Shown here: in pieces, positions 1 to 10,427 of the stretch
Layout of the letters: every line of letters begins with the position of its first letter
How positions within the stretch are numbered: the first letter of the stretch is position 1
Assembly: GCF_902167145.1 (NCBI RefSeq)
Contig: NC_050096.1
Span: forward strand, 78,054,683 to 78,118,682
Length of the DNA: 64,000 nt
Reading direction: 5' to 3'
From: Zea mays
Lineage: Eukaryota; Streptophyta; Magnoliopsida; Poales; Poaceae
The notes under the pieces: model-generated
What the model was told of the DNA's origin: nothing
The model's database searches: none
Seen by the model: the letters and a program-made list of their open reading frames with translations, nothing else
Program-made: the position numbers and the translations under genes

Positions 1-229
1 ATTATTATAATAGATTTAACTTATGCTATTGAATTGTTGAATTTGATGTTATTTAATAATTAGATTTAACTTATAATATTAGGTTGTATGAAGGTTTCGA
101 TATTTATGTATATATATATAGTTATTTATGTATATATATAGTTTTACTACTTACCTATAGATGTATGTGTGACGTGTAGAAACGTGATTGTCTCACACAC
201 ACTCTTTACTCGTACACACAGCCGCAATA

Positions 230-2188
230 ATGGGTGATAGACGTGATTGGATGTATGAAGGTTTCAAGAAGGGTGGGTGTCACACAAGTGAATGGTTTGC
301 CAAGACGCAGATATTTCTGGACCATGCAGCTGCTTTGTCACAAATAGATAATATTAGGTGTCCATGCAATAAATGTAGAAATATGACGAGCCACGCCAAG
401 AGGTAGGTCACACTACACCTGTGCTCACATGGTTTCGTGCCAGGCTATAAGGTCTGGTATCTCCACGGTGAAGATGTTGAACGAGCAACAGAAGTAGAAG
501 TTGATGATGGTGAAGATGATGTTGATAGGATGGACCAGATGCTTGAGGATCTGCAACCTGAACTGGCACCAGATCATCATGATTCACCTACACCGGAGGT
601 TCAGAAGTTCTTCGACCTACTCAAAGCGTCAGAAGAGCCTCTTCACGGGCACACTGACGTGACCGTACTGGAATTCGTGACCCGGCTGATGTCAATCAAG
701 TCCAAGTTTGCATTCTCAATTAATTGTTACAAGGAGCTTGTGGATTTGATTAGCGAGGTTCTTCCTACGGGTCACAAGACGCCCAAAGACATGTACCAGT
801 CCAAGAAATTGCTTGAAGGTCTTGGTATGGAGTATGAGAAGATTGATGTTTGCCAAGACAACTGTATGCTTTTTTGGAAGGAACATGGCAGAGAACAGAA
901 ATGCTTAAAATGTGGGAAGTCGAGGTACGTGGAGCTTGTAAATGAAGATGGGGAGAAGGTGGTGACAAAGGTTGCACATAAACAGCTTCGGTACATGCCT
1001 CTCACTCCTAGAGTGAAACGTTTGTTTCTCTCGAGGAAGACCGCTATGCACATGAGGTGGCATAAAGATTGTACGGACAGACAAGATGGGTTAATGGTGC
1101 ACCCGTCAGATGGTGATGCATGGAAGGCTCTTAACAAATTTGATCCAGATTTTGCCAGGGATGCAAGAAACGTTCGTATCGGCTTGGCAACTAATGGTTT
1201 CACGCCGTTCAATATGACCGCTGCGTCGTATTCATGTTGGCCTGTCATTGCCATACCGTACAACCTTCCACCTGCTCTTTGCATGAAATATGAGTTTATG
1301 TTCCTATGTCTTGTTATACCTGGTCCTGAGCATCCTGGCGTACGCCTCAATGTGATGCTTCAACCACGGATTGAAGAGTTAAAGAAGCTATGGCAAGGTG
1401 TGGAAGCCTATGATTGCTTCAAGAAGCAGAAATTCAATCTTCGTGTTGCATATATGTTCTCGGTTCATGATTTTATGGCGTATGGTATTTTCTCTGGATG
1501 GAGCGTGCATGGTAGATTGACGTGTCCTTATTGTGCTAAAGATACAAATTGTTTTCGTCTTAGTGCTGGTGGCAAGATATGTTACTTTGATTGCCATAGA
1601 TGTTTTCTACCCTTCAATCACCCCTTCAGAAGGTAGAGAAAGGAATTTAGGAAGGGCACCATCGTCACGAAGGGACCGCCCAAGCGACGTAGTGGGATAG
1701 AAATTACAGAAGAGCATATGAAACTTGTCCTAGACGAGAGTGGGAAAAGGTATCAAGGTTTTGGTGAGGAGCATAACTGGACTCACATATGTGGCTTGTG
1801 GGAGCTTCCTTATGCTAACTCATTGATTTTGATGCACAACATCGACGTCATGCATCAAAAGAGTAACTTTTGCCAAGCCCTCATAAATACATGCATGGAT
1901 TTCCCTGATAAAACGAAAGACAATGATAAGGCACGCATGGACTTAGCAGTGATATGTGATCGTCCAACCCTAGTGCTTAGAGAAAACGGAGGCAAACCAA
2001 AAGCTGACTATTGTCTGAAATCTAAGCAACGGAAAGAAGTGATGAAGTGGATGAAGGATATTAAATTCCCCGATGGTTATGCCGCTGGTTTTAGAAGATC
2101 TGTGAACTTGAAGACAATGAAGATGAATGGACTGAAGAGCCATGACTTCCACATAATTATGGAGAGGCCAACAGGGCGAACCGGCTGA
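230..2188 (+). pseudogene. TNP2-type CACTA transposase, broken by two stops and a C-terminal deletion
   Basis: The ATG at 230 starts MGDRRDWMYEGF, a transposase-associated domain with Cys residues in CPCNKC. One reading frame then runs through HGFVPGYKVWYLHGE, LPTGHKTPKDMYQSKKLL, a Cys-rich CQDNC...CLKCG stretch, PGPEHPG and HICGLWELPYANSLILMHNIDVMHQK, all typical of the TNP2 family. TAG codons at 404-406 and 1634-1636 interrupt this frame without shifting it; conserved sequence continues on both sides. After SHDFHIIMER (about 2163) the family's remaining C-terminal half is missing and the sequence jumps into the upstream part of the second CACTA gene, so an internal deletion has fused the two. 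Two acidic positions usually seen in the family read Asn here (ATNGF near 1190 and RLNVML near 1346). Catalysis would normally be DDE cut-and-paste; this copy cannot encode it. Confidence 0.9.
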
Positions 2189-4226
2189 CAACCCGATGGA
2201 TGATGGCTCGGGAGGCTCTTTAGCGACACGCACACGTCGCTCAAGAAAAAGCCACTCAGTAAAGCCTCGTCACGCGATAGAGCGAGAGGCTGATAGGACT
2301 TTAATCATGCCACATGGAGATCGGTGAGTGTAATATATTAACTTATCTAATATAACTATTATGTGTATTGTTAATGTTTTTGTGTAATGCAGGAATTGGG
2401 AGGACCTGTCCTTTGACGGCAAGGGACACCACACTCAGGTTAACCTTACGTTGGGTTCTCTTTGCCGCCTTCACTACCCTGGTATAGTGAAGGTGTCAAA
2501 CGGTGATACCGAGGATGAGGTGCTCGTCAGTACCTGGGATGAGTACAAGTTTAAAAAGGAACGAAACCACACCGACAGACAGGGACTTGTGCGTAATGAC
2601 TTTTGGGTATGAATTCTTTATTATTTTTGTTATGTTTCTTAATATTGTAAATCTATGACTTATACCATTGTATTTGTATTCTTTATGTTGTAGCTTCGAT
2701 ATCGGTTGCCTGACGGAGAGGATTACATGGGGCACGCTGAACGTGTCTTGCAAAACAATGCAAAGAAGCTGGTGAAGGATGCCATATACTATGCGAGAAT
2801 TCAGGCTACAAACCTGTATTTTCAAAAGCATCCGGAAGAAGCGGGCCCCTTGAATAAAAAGGAAGGGTCCTCAAAGATATATTTGACTGAGGATCAATAT
2901 CGTGAGGTTAGTATTCAATTTGTTTTACCCTTTATATTTATTGTTGTGATTGATATAATATGTAACATTGTGTGTGTGCAGGTGATGGTTCCATGGATGG
3001 CGCCCGTGCCTGATGCGTACTATGCTTGGTGTCGATATTGGGCTTCCGAAGGCTTCCAGAAAGCGTCAGCGCATCACATACAATGTCGAGGAACCAATCC
3101 TAACCACAAGTTTGGCGGTGACGACATGATACGAAAAGCTAAAATAATGGTAAGTTTGATCTTTCTATGTCGATCAACAAATAATACGATTGCTTATGAA
3201 TGTTTTTTGTTTATACAGGAAGCTACGAGTGGCCAAAAGCCTAGTGACATTGAGGTGTACCAGGAGGGCCACAAAGGACCAGACCCGAACAACCCTGACC
3301 AGCTCTGCAGCCAGACAGCCACAGATCGCTTGGTGAGTTTTGGCTCAAAAGTTCAAATGTTCAAAGTATATAAATTCCTGCATTTGTAAGGTTGTGAATG
3401 ATGTATAGGCGGCATATGGGGAGGAGATGGTTCGTCGCCATGGCCCTGACTACGACTGGCGCCATGAATCGGTGGATCCCTCGGTGGTGTACGCAAGTGG
3501 TGGTGGCAAAGCGCATGGACGGTAAGCTCTAACTTATGAAATTATATGGTTGACACTAAATTGATTATGCAGTAATAACATTTTTTGAATCACTTATAGA
3601 TACGCACTCTTCGACGGATTCATTGACTCGTCGTCGGTGAGATCTCAGAGGACGGGTTCATCTTCCCGTAGCTCATGCTATCGTCGACCGAACGAGCAGG
3701 AGTTGGAGATTATGAGGATGCGTGAAGAGATGAGACAACAACGCGAATTTATGGAGGCTTGCAATGCTCATAATCAAGCGATGTATCAAGTGAGTACACA
3801 TAATTCGAACTCTAAATTATTATATTTCAATACAACATCTTCAGTAGTAACACATATGTGTTTAACAGTTAATGCAGCAACAGGGCATGACATCAAATTT
3901 TCCACCGCCACCACAATGGAGCCAATTTGCAAACACACCAGTTCCACCACCACAGTTCACCACCCCTCCGACACATATACCTGCACCTGGAGATAGGGTA
4001 CGTTTGATAACTCTCCATTAATTTATACACTTGTATACTTTTTGATATTTGCATTTAACGTGTTGATATTTGCTAACTTGCATAGGTTACGCCTGAAGCG
4101 GGTGGCAGTGGGTCTGATCCAGCAGTAGGGACTGGATTTGTTGACTCGCTCTTCGCGTTCCCTCCTCCTGGTGGTGAAGGCGGCAGCGGTCAAAGCTCTA
4201 ACCACCCAAGTGGTGGTTATCTCTAA
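2166..4226 (+). CDS. Second CACTA gene (Ptta/En/Spm plant-transposase type, TNPA-like), nine exons, 5' end lost
   Basis: I reconstruct exons 2166-2323, 2393-2606, 2694-2906, 2982-3149, 3219-3332, 3409-3521, 3600-3789, 3869-3997 and 4086-4226, all bounded by GT and AG and joined in frame to a TAA at 4224-4226. The product includes NWEDLSFDGKGHHTQ, GSLCRLHYPG, a WMAPVPDAYYAWCRYWASEG segment, an Arg/Glu-rich helix (ELEIMRMREEMRQQREF) and a Pro-rich tail. This is the layout of the plant transposase family that accompanies TNP2 in CACTA elements and is thought to bind subterminal repeats. No stop interrupts the nine exons. The start codon is missing because the upstream deletion joins the first visible exon to the transposase remnant, so a full product is unlikely. 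Confidence 0.8.
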
Positions 4227-4527
4227 ACACTTAAACTTATGTTTGAAATGTCGTACTCGTTGGTGGATGTTATGTTTCAATACTATGTCGTACTCGTTGT
4301 TTGATGTTGGTGGATGCTATGTTTGAATACTATGTCGTACATGTTGGTGGATGTTTTAATTATAAATGCAAGTGTTTATGTCTAAATGCATGTGTTTGTG
4401 GATGTCGTATCTCTATATGTGTTTGTAATGTGGCTGTTATATGTGATTTATATTATGTTTGATATATGTTATGTGTGCAGAAATAGTGAAATAATTTAGT
4501 GCTGTTTTTGTAGCAGTATAGAGTAAT

Positions 4528-4920
4528 TCCCGTCGGTCCAGTTAATTCCCGTCGGCTATGGTCGAACCGACGGGAATTAATTACTAACTCCCGTCGGCCC
4601 AGTTAATTCCCGTCGGCCACGCAGGGCCGACGGGAATTAATTAATAACTCCCATCGGCCTGGGGAACCGACGGGAATTAATATGTTACGCCCGTCGGCCA
4701 GCAAAACCGACGGGAATTAGCCTTAATTCCCGTCGGCCACTATATAGCAGATGGGAATTAATTATTCCCGTCAGCCGCCGACGGGGATAACCTTATCCCC
4801 GACAAGGGACGCCTGTCGGCCTGAAACCGACGGGAATAAGCCCTAAACCGACGGGAATAAGTAATTCTTGTCGGTTTAGGGCTTATTCCCGTCGGTTTCA
4901 GGCCGACGGGAATTAAGTGA
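4528..4920. repeat. CACTA subterminal repeats
   Basis: At least a dozen copies of a 10-bp motif, TTCCCGTCGG or its complement CCGACGGGAA, occur in both orientations and are spaced by tens of bases. In CACTA elements such subterminal motifs are binding sites for the element's second protein. They end just inside the terminal CACTACAGG sequence. Confidence 0.9.
4812..4909. repeat. Long perfect-like inverted repeat built from subterminal motifs
   Basis: Two arms of about 46 bp, 4812-4857 and about 4864-4909, are near-perfect reverse complements (GGCCTGAAACCGACGGGAAT and its partner) around a loop of about six bases (TAAGTA). Each arm holds three copies of the CCGACGG core, so single-stranded DNA or RNA here would fold into a stable hairpin. 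Confidence 0.85.
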
Positions 4921-4932
4921 ATTCCTGTAGTG

Positions 4933-5454
4933 AATGGAATACATGATTATGGTGAATACATGATACAACTTAGATAGAACAAGGAATTGAGCATTATTGT
5001 GTAAGTGATCTCAAATTTTAAATTATTCAAGTGCCAAGAAAAGAAAGCCTCACTGTTGTCTAAAGGGGATAAATGACCATAGTGAGAAAATTTCGTCGGT
5101 AGTTACAAGCAACTAACGGGTTATCAGAAGTTGCATGGGAACATAATGGTATAATAAACATCTTTGAAAGAAGCAAATAAACATATGCACATCCATAACA
5201 TTTTATAAAGGCCACCCTTTGCATAAAAAGGATTATAATTCCTGAACACAATGAAATTCAGCACATGTGACATACACTAAAGTGAATCATTAATATTGCA
5301 CAATAGCATCCTATACCCATCCTAAAGACCTAAACTAATCGTGCAACATAAAAAAGCATAGTTTTACTCTAGCATGTTGTTGACTCCGAGTTGGTTCACC
5401 AAACAGGAAAGAAGCTAGATAGCTCAATGTAGGGCCTAGCTGTCTTTTAGGTTA
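4933..5454. other. Intergenic DNA, nothing recognised
   Basis: AT-rich sequence outside the CACTA terminus. The longest open frame is 63 codons and resembles nothing I know. I see no repeat structure. Confidence 0.5.
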
Positions 5455-6395
5455 GCCAGCGCCTAGGGTTTGTTTGCACCCGAACCTTGTGCCTACAGCG
5501 ATGAGCATGATATCAAGACACGTCGCCGTTCGAAGGAGACTTGCTAGGAGCGTGATACACAAGATACACTTATGAGGTCTGTTAAATCTAAAACACCACA
5601 TGCTTGGTAGGGACCCCATCGGGGTGTGCAGGGGCTATGGGCTATCCTAGCCGGCCAACCGGTGCCTAGGTTTTGTTTGCACCCAAACCTTGTGCCTACA
5701 ATGATGAGCATGATATCAAGACATGTCATCGATCAAAGGAGACTTGCTAGGAGCGTGATACACAAGATACACCGATGAAGTCTGTTTAAGTCTGAAACCC
5801 CACACGCTTGGTAGGGACCCCATCGGTAGGCCTGGGCAAAAAGAACCGGAACCGAGGAACCGAACCGAAATAACCGAGAACCGAAACCGAACTAACCGAA
5901 CCAAAGGAACCGTTATGAAATTCGGTTCTGGTTTTTTGAGAACCGAAATAAATGAGATATTTTCGGTTCTGCACTCCAAAGAACCGAAAAAACCAAAAGT
6001 ATTAGACTCAATTTGTTACATGTGTTTATAACTTCGGATGTTGTTTTATCGACTTATGTTGAACCTCTAATCATCCATGTATTATCTATGAAATTATGGT
6101 CATTGTGCACTTGTGGTTGTTTGTGGGGAGATGTTGCTGAAATTTCTCACTAAAGTTGTCGTTATTCAGAATTTTAGAGTGGCTGATACAGTTCGGTTAG
6201 AACCGAGGAACCGAACCGAAGAACCGAGAACCGAACTAGTCAGTTCTGGTTTCTTTATCTTGCTATTTCGGTTCTAGTTTTTGAAGAACCGAATTTCTAC
6301 AAGAACCGAGGAACCGAACCGAACCGAAGAACCGAACGCCCAGTCCTACCCATTGGGGTGTGCAGTGGCTATGGGCTGTCCTAGCTGGCCTGCCT
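5455..6395. repeat. Tandem duplication of a unit of about 200 bp, second copy interrupted by a MITE
   Basis: The stretch from CGCCTAGGGTTTGTTTGCAC (about 5460) to GGGCTATCCTAGCCGGCC (about 5657) is repeated from about 5663 with roughly 10% differences (GATATCAAGACA, GACTTGCTAGGAGCGTGATA, GGTAGGGACCCCATCGG in both). The second copy is split at 5826 by the hAT MITE and resumes at 6357 with GTGTGCAGTGGCTATGGGCT. The unit may be part of an old LTR; I cannot name it. Confidence 0.8.
5827..6348. mobile_element. hAT-type MITE (non-autonomous)
   Basis: The ends are TAGGCCTGGGC at 5827 and the complement of TAGGACTGGGC ending at 6348. They are flanked by CCCATCGG (5819-5826) and CCCATTGG (6349-6356), an 8-bp target duplication with one change. 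The TA-rich start, short terminal inverted repeats and 8-bp duplication are hAT features. Both ends are filled with degenerate copies of GAACCGAACC / GGTTCGGTTC. There is no coding capacity. Confidence 0.9.
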
Positions 6396-7084
6396 ACTCT
6401 AGAGATATGTTGTCATCGATCCTCCAACCATGTAGCAACAACAGATAATGAGAAGAATAGGTGGATAGAAAAGAGAGGTAGTAGATGTGTTTTTGACGTT
6501 TGGAAGTTGATATCCTCTATCGGTCATGATGCTCTCATATATATAAGGGTGGTCTTATCTTAGTAGGAAACAACTCCAAAACATGTCTTGCGAGTTTTCA
6601 TGTAAAAATGGATTTCAAAACAAATCGGATCAAAATACTGCTAAACCTAGTCTCATCGGTCTCCATACCCGATTAGGACAACATTCAAGGGTCTCAACAT
6701 TGCCGGCCCGACAATAGGGTGACTTGTCCAACTTCATCCCAACCTAGCCGCTTAGGGGTGGTCAGGCCGGTTTCTGTGGGGCAGCATTGTTTTCCCCTCT
6801 GCTTCGTCTAGGACATTTTTGTGTGTCAACATATGCCACTTTTTGTGAATAATATATGATCTTGAAAACACGACAAAATTACTAAATAGCGACGATATCC
6901 AACTTATTGACTATCTAGCATCTAAGGACAATGCATATATTATCCATATTTGTTTTAAAAACAATGCATGTATCGGCTATTATTTGGAAAACACTCTAGG
7001 TTTCTTGCTAAAGACTTGGGAAATAGATTTTCAATCATTTTTCGTTGATTGCTCTTAAGAGACTAGCTCCTTGCAACGACTCTA
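6396..7084. other. Degenerate repetitive DNA, no gene recognised
   Basis: The stretch lies just upstream, in plus coordinates, of an old antisense gypsy integrase and is probably non-coding remains of the same or a similar element (a GC-richer patch near 6690-6800 resembles a decayed LTR or leader). No boundaries or open frames can be supported. Confidence 0.35.
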
Positions 7085-7674
7085 GCATATATGAATTTTT
7101 GATATCACTTTGATCACTTTATAAGGACCTTCCCAACTATGTGACTACTTGCCAAACTTATTGCTTTTCGACCCAATTAGTAGTATGGTTTTCCATACCA
7201 GATCTTTAACTTAAATGATTTACTTTTGACTTTCTTGTTGCATGCTTAGGTAATTTGAGCGTTATCCATTATCGAGTTATAATATATAACAACAAATAAA
7301 TCATTTTGCTTAGCAAGCCTATATGATTTCAAATCCACTTCGATTGGTAGCATAACCTCTTGCCCATGTACTAGTTTAAAAGGAGTAACTTTAGTGGCAC
7401 CATGCCTAGATATAAAATATGTCTATGAGTCTATGAAGCTTCGAACAAAACCTCATGCCGCCTCTTTAAATTATCCTTAATTTTCTTCTTGGTAAAGTTG
7501 ATCAAAGTCTTATTGCTAGACTCAGCTGGGTCATTAGCTTGAGCATAATACATAGATGAATTGATAAATTTGATTTTATATAATTTGGCAAAATCCTGCA
7601 CCTCCTTTTATACAAAAAATATCACTTGATCCATAGTTAATGTTTGTGGGATACCGAACCTATGTATGATATGC
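7085..7674 (-). pseudogene. Ancient Ty3/gypsy integrase, C-terminal half
   Basis: Read on the minus strand from 7674, the sequence gives HIIHRFGIPQTLTMDQ, then KFINSSMYYAQAND, ESSNKTLINFTKKKIKDN, a block ending VTPFKLVHGQEVMLPIEVDL, and near 7115 WEGPYKVIKV. This is the order of the integrase core and C-terminal domain of plant gypsy elements (usual motifs HRFGIPQTL, YYAQANGQAEASNK, EGPYKV). Stops and frameshifts are frequent. The N-terminal part of the same integrase lies 9.7 kb away at 17382-17475, displaced by the MITE and retrotransposon inserted between them. Confidence 0.8.
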
Positions 7675-7677
7675 TTA

Positions 7678-8020
7678 GAGCTTGTTTGTTTTAGCTTATA
7701 TATTATATAATCTAGATTATATATAAGATTAAATAATCTGAATTATATAATCCAGATTAAATAATCTAGGCGTAGCTGTTTGGCAATCCAATTTAGTGGA
7801 ACTTTGATAATTGATTTAGTCATGTGTTATGTGGTGGGAGCATGGAAAAATAAATAAAACATTTTTTGTGCGTAAATAGGGGGGTAATTGTGACTAATTT
7901 TTCATGAAGTTGCCATGTGTAATGGGTCTTTTGTTAAAAATAATCTCAAATAAGCACCAGTTAGCAGATTATGAGATTATAATAATCTGACCCCTATATT
8001 ATATAATCTGGCTTAATAAT
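7678..8020. mobile_element. PIF/Harbinger (Tourist-like) MITE, left part
   Basis: The terminus GAGCTTGTTTGTTT begins at 7678 next to TTA (7675-7677). The matching end, complement of GGGCATGTTTGTTT, finishes at 17381 next to TTA (17382-17384). A 3-bp TTA duplication and this terminal sequence are typical of Harbinger MITEs. The interior is made of TATAATCTAGATTAT-like repeats. It is cut at 8020 by the Tekay-type retrotransposon. Confidence 0.82.
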
Positions 8021-10389
8021 TGTCACACCCGGCTTTAAGGAACAAAGCCGGGTGCATCTCATACATGCGCAAATGAAGACAACATATATAATAACAGAGT
8101 GTATAGAGATAAATGTCACAATAAAATCAGAGTACTTATTACATAGCGGAAGTCTTACAAAATAAAAGATGAATATAACAGGAACTAAAATCTATCCTTG
8201 GCGCCAGAAAGCTGACTGGGAGACACCACCTAGTTCAAGTCGAAAGCCTCAGTGTTAGACGGCTCCTCTTCTACCACCTGCTCTTCTCCTGGGGGGTGTG
8301 AGACAGCAAGAGTGAGCTCACATACGTTCATAGCTCAACAAGTCGTGGGGAATAATGTGCATGAACTCACCAAAAGTGGGAGTTCATGTAAAGTGTAAGG
8401 CTGATCAACAAAATAGAGGCTGAGGCTGAGCATTGCTTTTATAAATTGGTCAAAATTTTATTAGCAATTACTAAGTGTAAGTAAATACCAAAACCTTAAT
8501 AATAATAAATAGAGTAATAGTAAAATAATCCCAAATGCGATGCAAATGTCAAATTAAATTAAGTTCCATAAATTAATCATGTGAGGGTCCGAGCTGCTCA
8601 TGACCGTGAGCACGGCTAGTATACCAGTTTTACAATCTACAGAGGTTGCGCATCTTTACCCACAAGTCATGTTACCCATCTGCCAAGAGATGGCCAATCC
8701 CATACACCTCTACCGAGGAGGCGAGGCACGGTAACACTACGAGGCCTTTACAAAGTTCCACTAGCTTCAGAAATCCCGCTACAGTTTATAGGAAGCTCAA
8801 GTGCAGGAATCCCTCGCCTGACCGCCATCGCAGCAAAATCAACCCAAGGACCTCCCTACACTAACCACTCCCCTACTACCCTTGCCCCTTTCGGGTAAGG
8901 AAGACATCCACTAGCTTTCCTAGTTAATCAGCCAAGGGCGTCCCATTAAACCCTTGTGGTAGCACTGTTTTCCCGGGTGGTCGCTCCATGTTCCCATTAA
9001 CATAATGATCTTAACATGAACAGTAATAATAAAAGAGAATAAAAGAGTAATTATGAATAAAGTATCTTCATACCCAAATCCACATAAAGCAATAGCAAGT
9101 ACTACCCAAAAATATTCAGTGGCGACAAGGTATAAAGATAACCAAAACTGGGGTAACCTATTGGATCCCATCAAAATTAACCTATGCAGATCATTTTAAT
9201 TAATAAGAACATGGCTGGGAAAAAGTCAGTGATCAAGGGCACAACTTGCCTTCAATGAGCTCCCGCTCAGCTACTTCTACTTGCTGAACCTCAGAATCCA
9301 CACTAGCTTGCTCGTCCACTCGCATCAACACAATACATACATAGTATGGCAAAAATTAACATTGCACCAAACATGTAAACAAAATACATAATAAAAATCT
9401 ACATATTAAAATAAGAACCTAAGAACAGGAATTATTAATTTTGGAGTTATAGATTTTAAGTTATGAATTTCTAAAGGTTTTATGTGCTTGAAATGGAATT
9501 ACATGAGAAATGAATTTCTTTCTGTTTTCATGTCAAAACAGAGACTCTAGGTAATATACATTAATATTACAGAATTTTAGAAATTGGAATGGATCGATTT
9601 GGATTAAAAATGAATTTTCTATGCATTTTACAAGTTTCTAGATTTGTTTTTGTATTAAAAACGAATTTCTATCATTATTTCTCTGTTTTTGATCATCTCT
9701 GGACTGGGCCTCGATTTCTGGTAAACGCAGGGCCTAAACCGAAGTTTTCTAAGACTCAGTGAATAACCGACCTGCTGGACACACATGTTTATTTCTATCA
9801 TTATTTCTCTATTTTGGCGTGCACGCGTGTGACCGACCTGCTGGACACACATGTCGGTGCCTTCACTAGAGCCGGGCCGCGCGGGTGAGGAAAGTCTAGT
9901 GGGCCAAATTAGGTCGCTGCGGCCCATTTAGGTTAGAATTCCTTTCTCTTTTTCTCTGATTTTCTTCTTCTCCTATTTTCAATTCCCAATATGAATTTCA
10001 AGTATGACTTTGAATTTTGTACTCAAATTAAATATAGATTTTAATCATACCAGTATGGTTGAGTTTATGTACTTATAAATTTTGTTTTATATTTTATATA
10101 TTTTTTTCTTTCCCCTTTTTTATGCCATTTCCAATTTTCCCTAAGTTGTGCCTTTGGGATAAATCTAAATTCTCAAATCATTATTATATTTTTATTAGTG
10201 TCACTTTTATTATCTTTCAATGCACAAACAAAATCCAATATGATGCAATGATTTATTTGTGTCTTGGTAATGAATGATTTACTCATTTTTAGACATGAGT
10301 AGTCACATGTAATGATAACTAGAGATACACATACATATATAAAGGAAACAATTTCTCCTTTTATTCTTCCTTACAATCTGGGTATTACA
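8021..10389 (-). repeat. LTR of the Tekay-type element (its 3' LTR), with a deletion of about 930 bp
   Basis: It aligns with 14041-17296 along its length except that bases matching 15790-16721 are missing. At the junction (9768-9814) lies about 47 bp of filler made of two nearby sequences: CGACCTGCTGGACACACATG, copied from 9833, and ATTTCTATCATTATTTCTCT, copied from about 9665. Confidence 0.92.
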
Positions 10390-10407
10390 AATCCTACCCC
10401 CCTTAAC
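10390..10407 (-). other. Polypurine tract of the Tekay-type element
   Basis: The minus strand reads AAGGGGGGTAGGATT directly before the LTR start TGTAATACC, as expected for the plus-strand priming site. Confidence 0.8.
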
Positions 10408-10427
10408 AAGAATCTCGTCCTCGAGAT

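Larger units (their letters stand above)
1..4932 (+). mobile_element. CACTA (En/Spm-type) DNA transposon, 3' portion, defective
   Basis: The right end reads as the reverse complement of CACTACAGGAATTC at 4919-4932, the diagnostic CACTA terminus, and is followed by AAT, a plausible 3-bp target duplication. Inward of the end is a dense field of TTCCCGTCGG / CCGACGGGAA subterminal repeats (about 4528-4920). The body encodes a TNP2-type transposase and a second multi-exon gene in the usual CACTA order. The left terminus lies outside the window. The transposase has two in-frame stops and has lost its C-terminal half, so the copy is non-autonomous; its ends and its second gene look better preserved. 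Confidence 0.93.

Noticed and set aside
4528..4920. Regular short repeats resembling a CRISPR-like or satellite array
   Set aside because: Repeats are 10 bp, occur in both orientations and are adjacent to a CACTA terminus in plant DNA; they are subterminal repeats.
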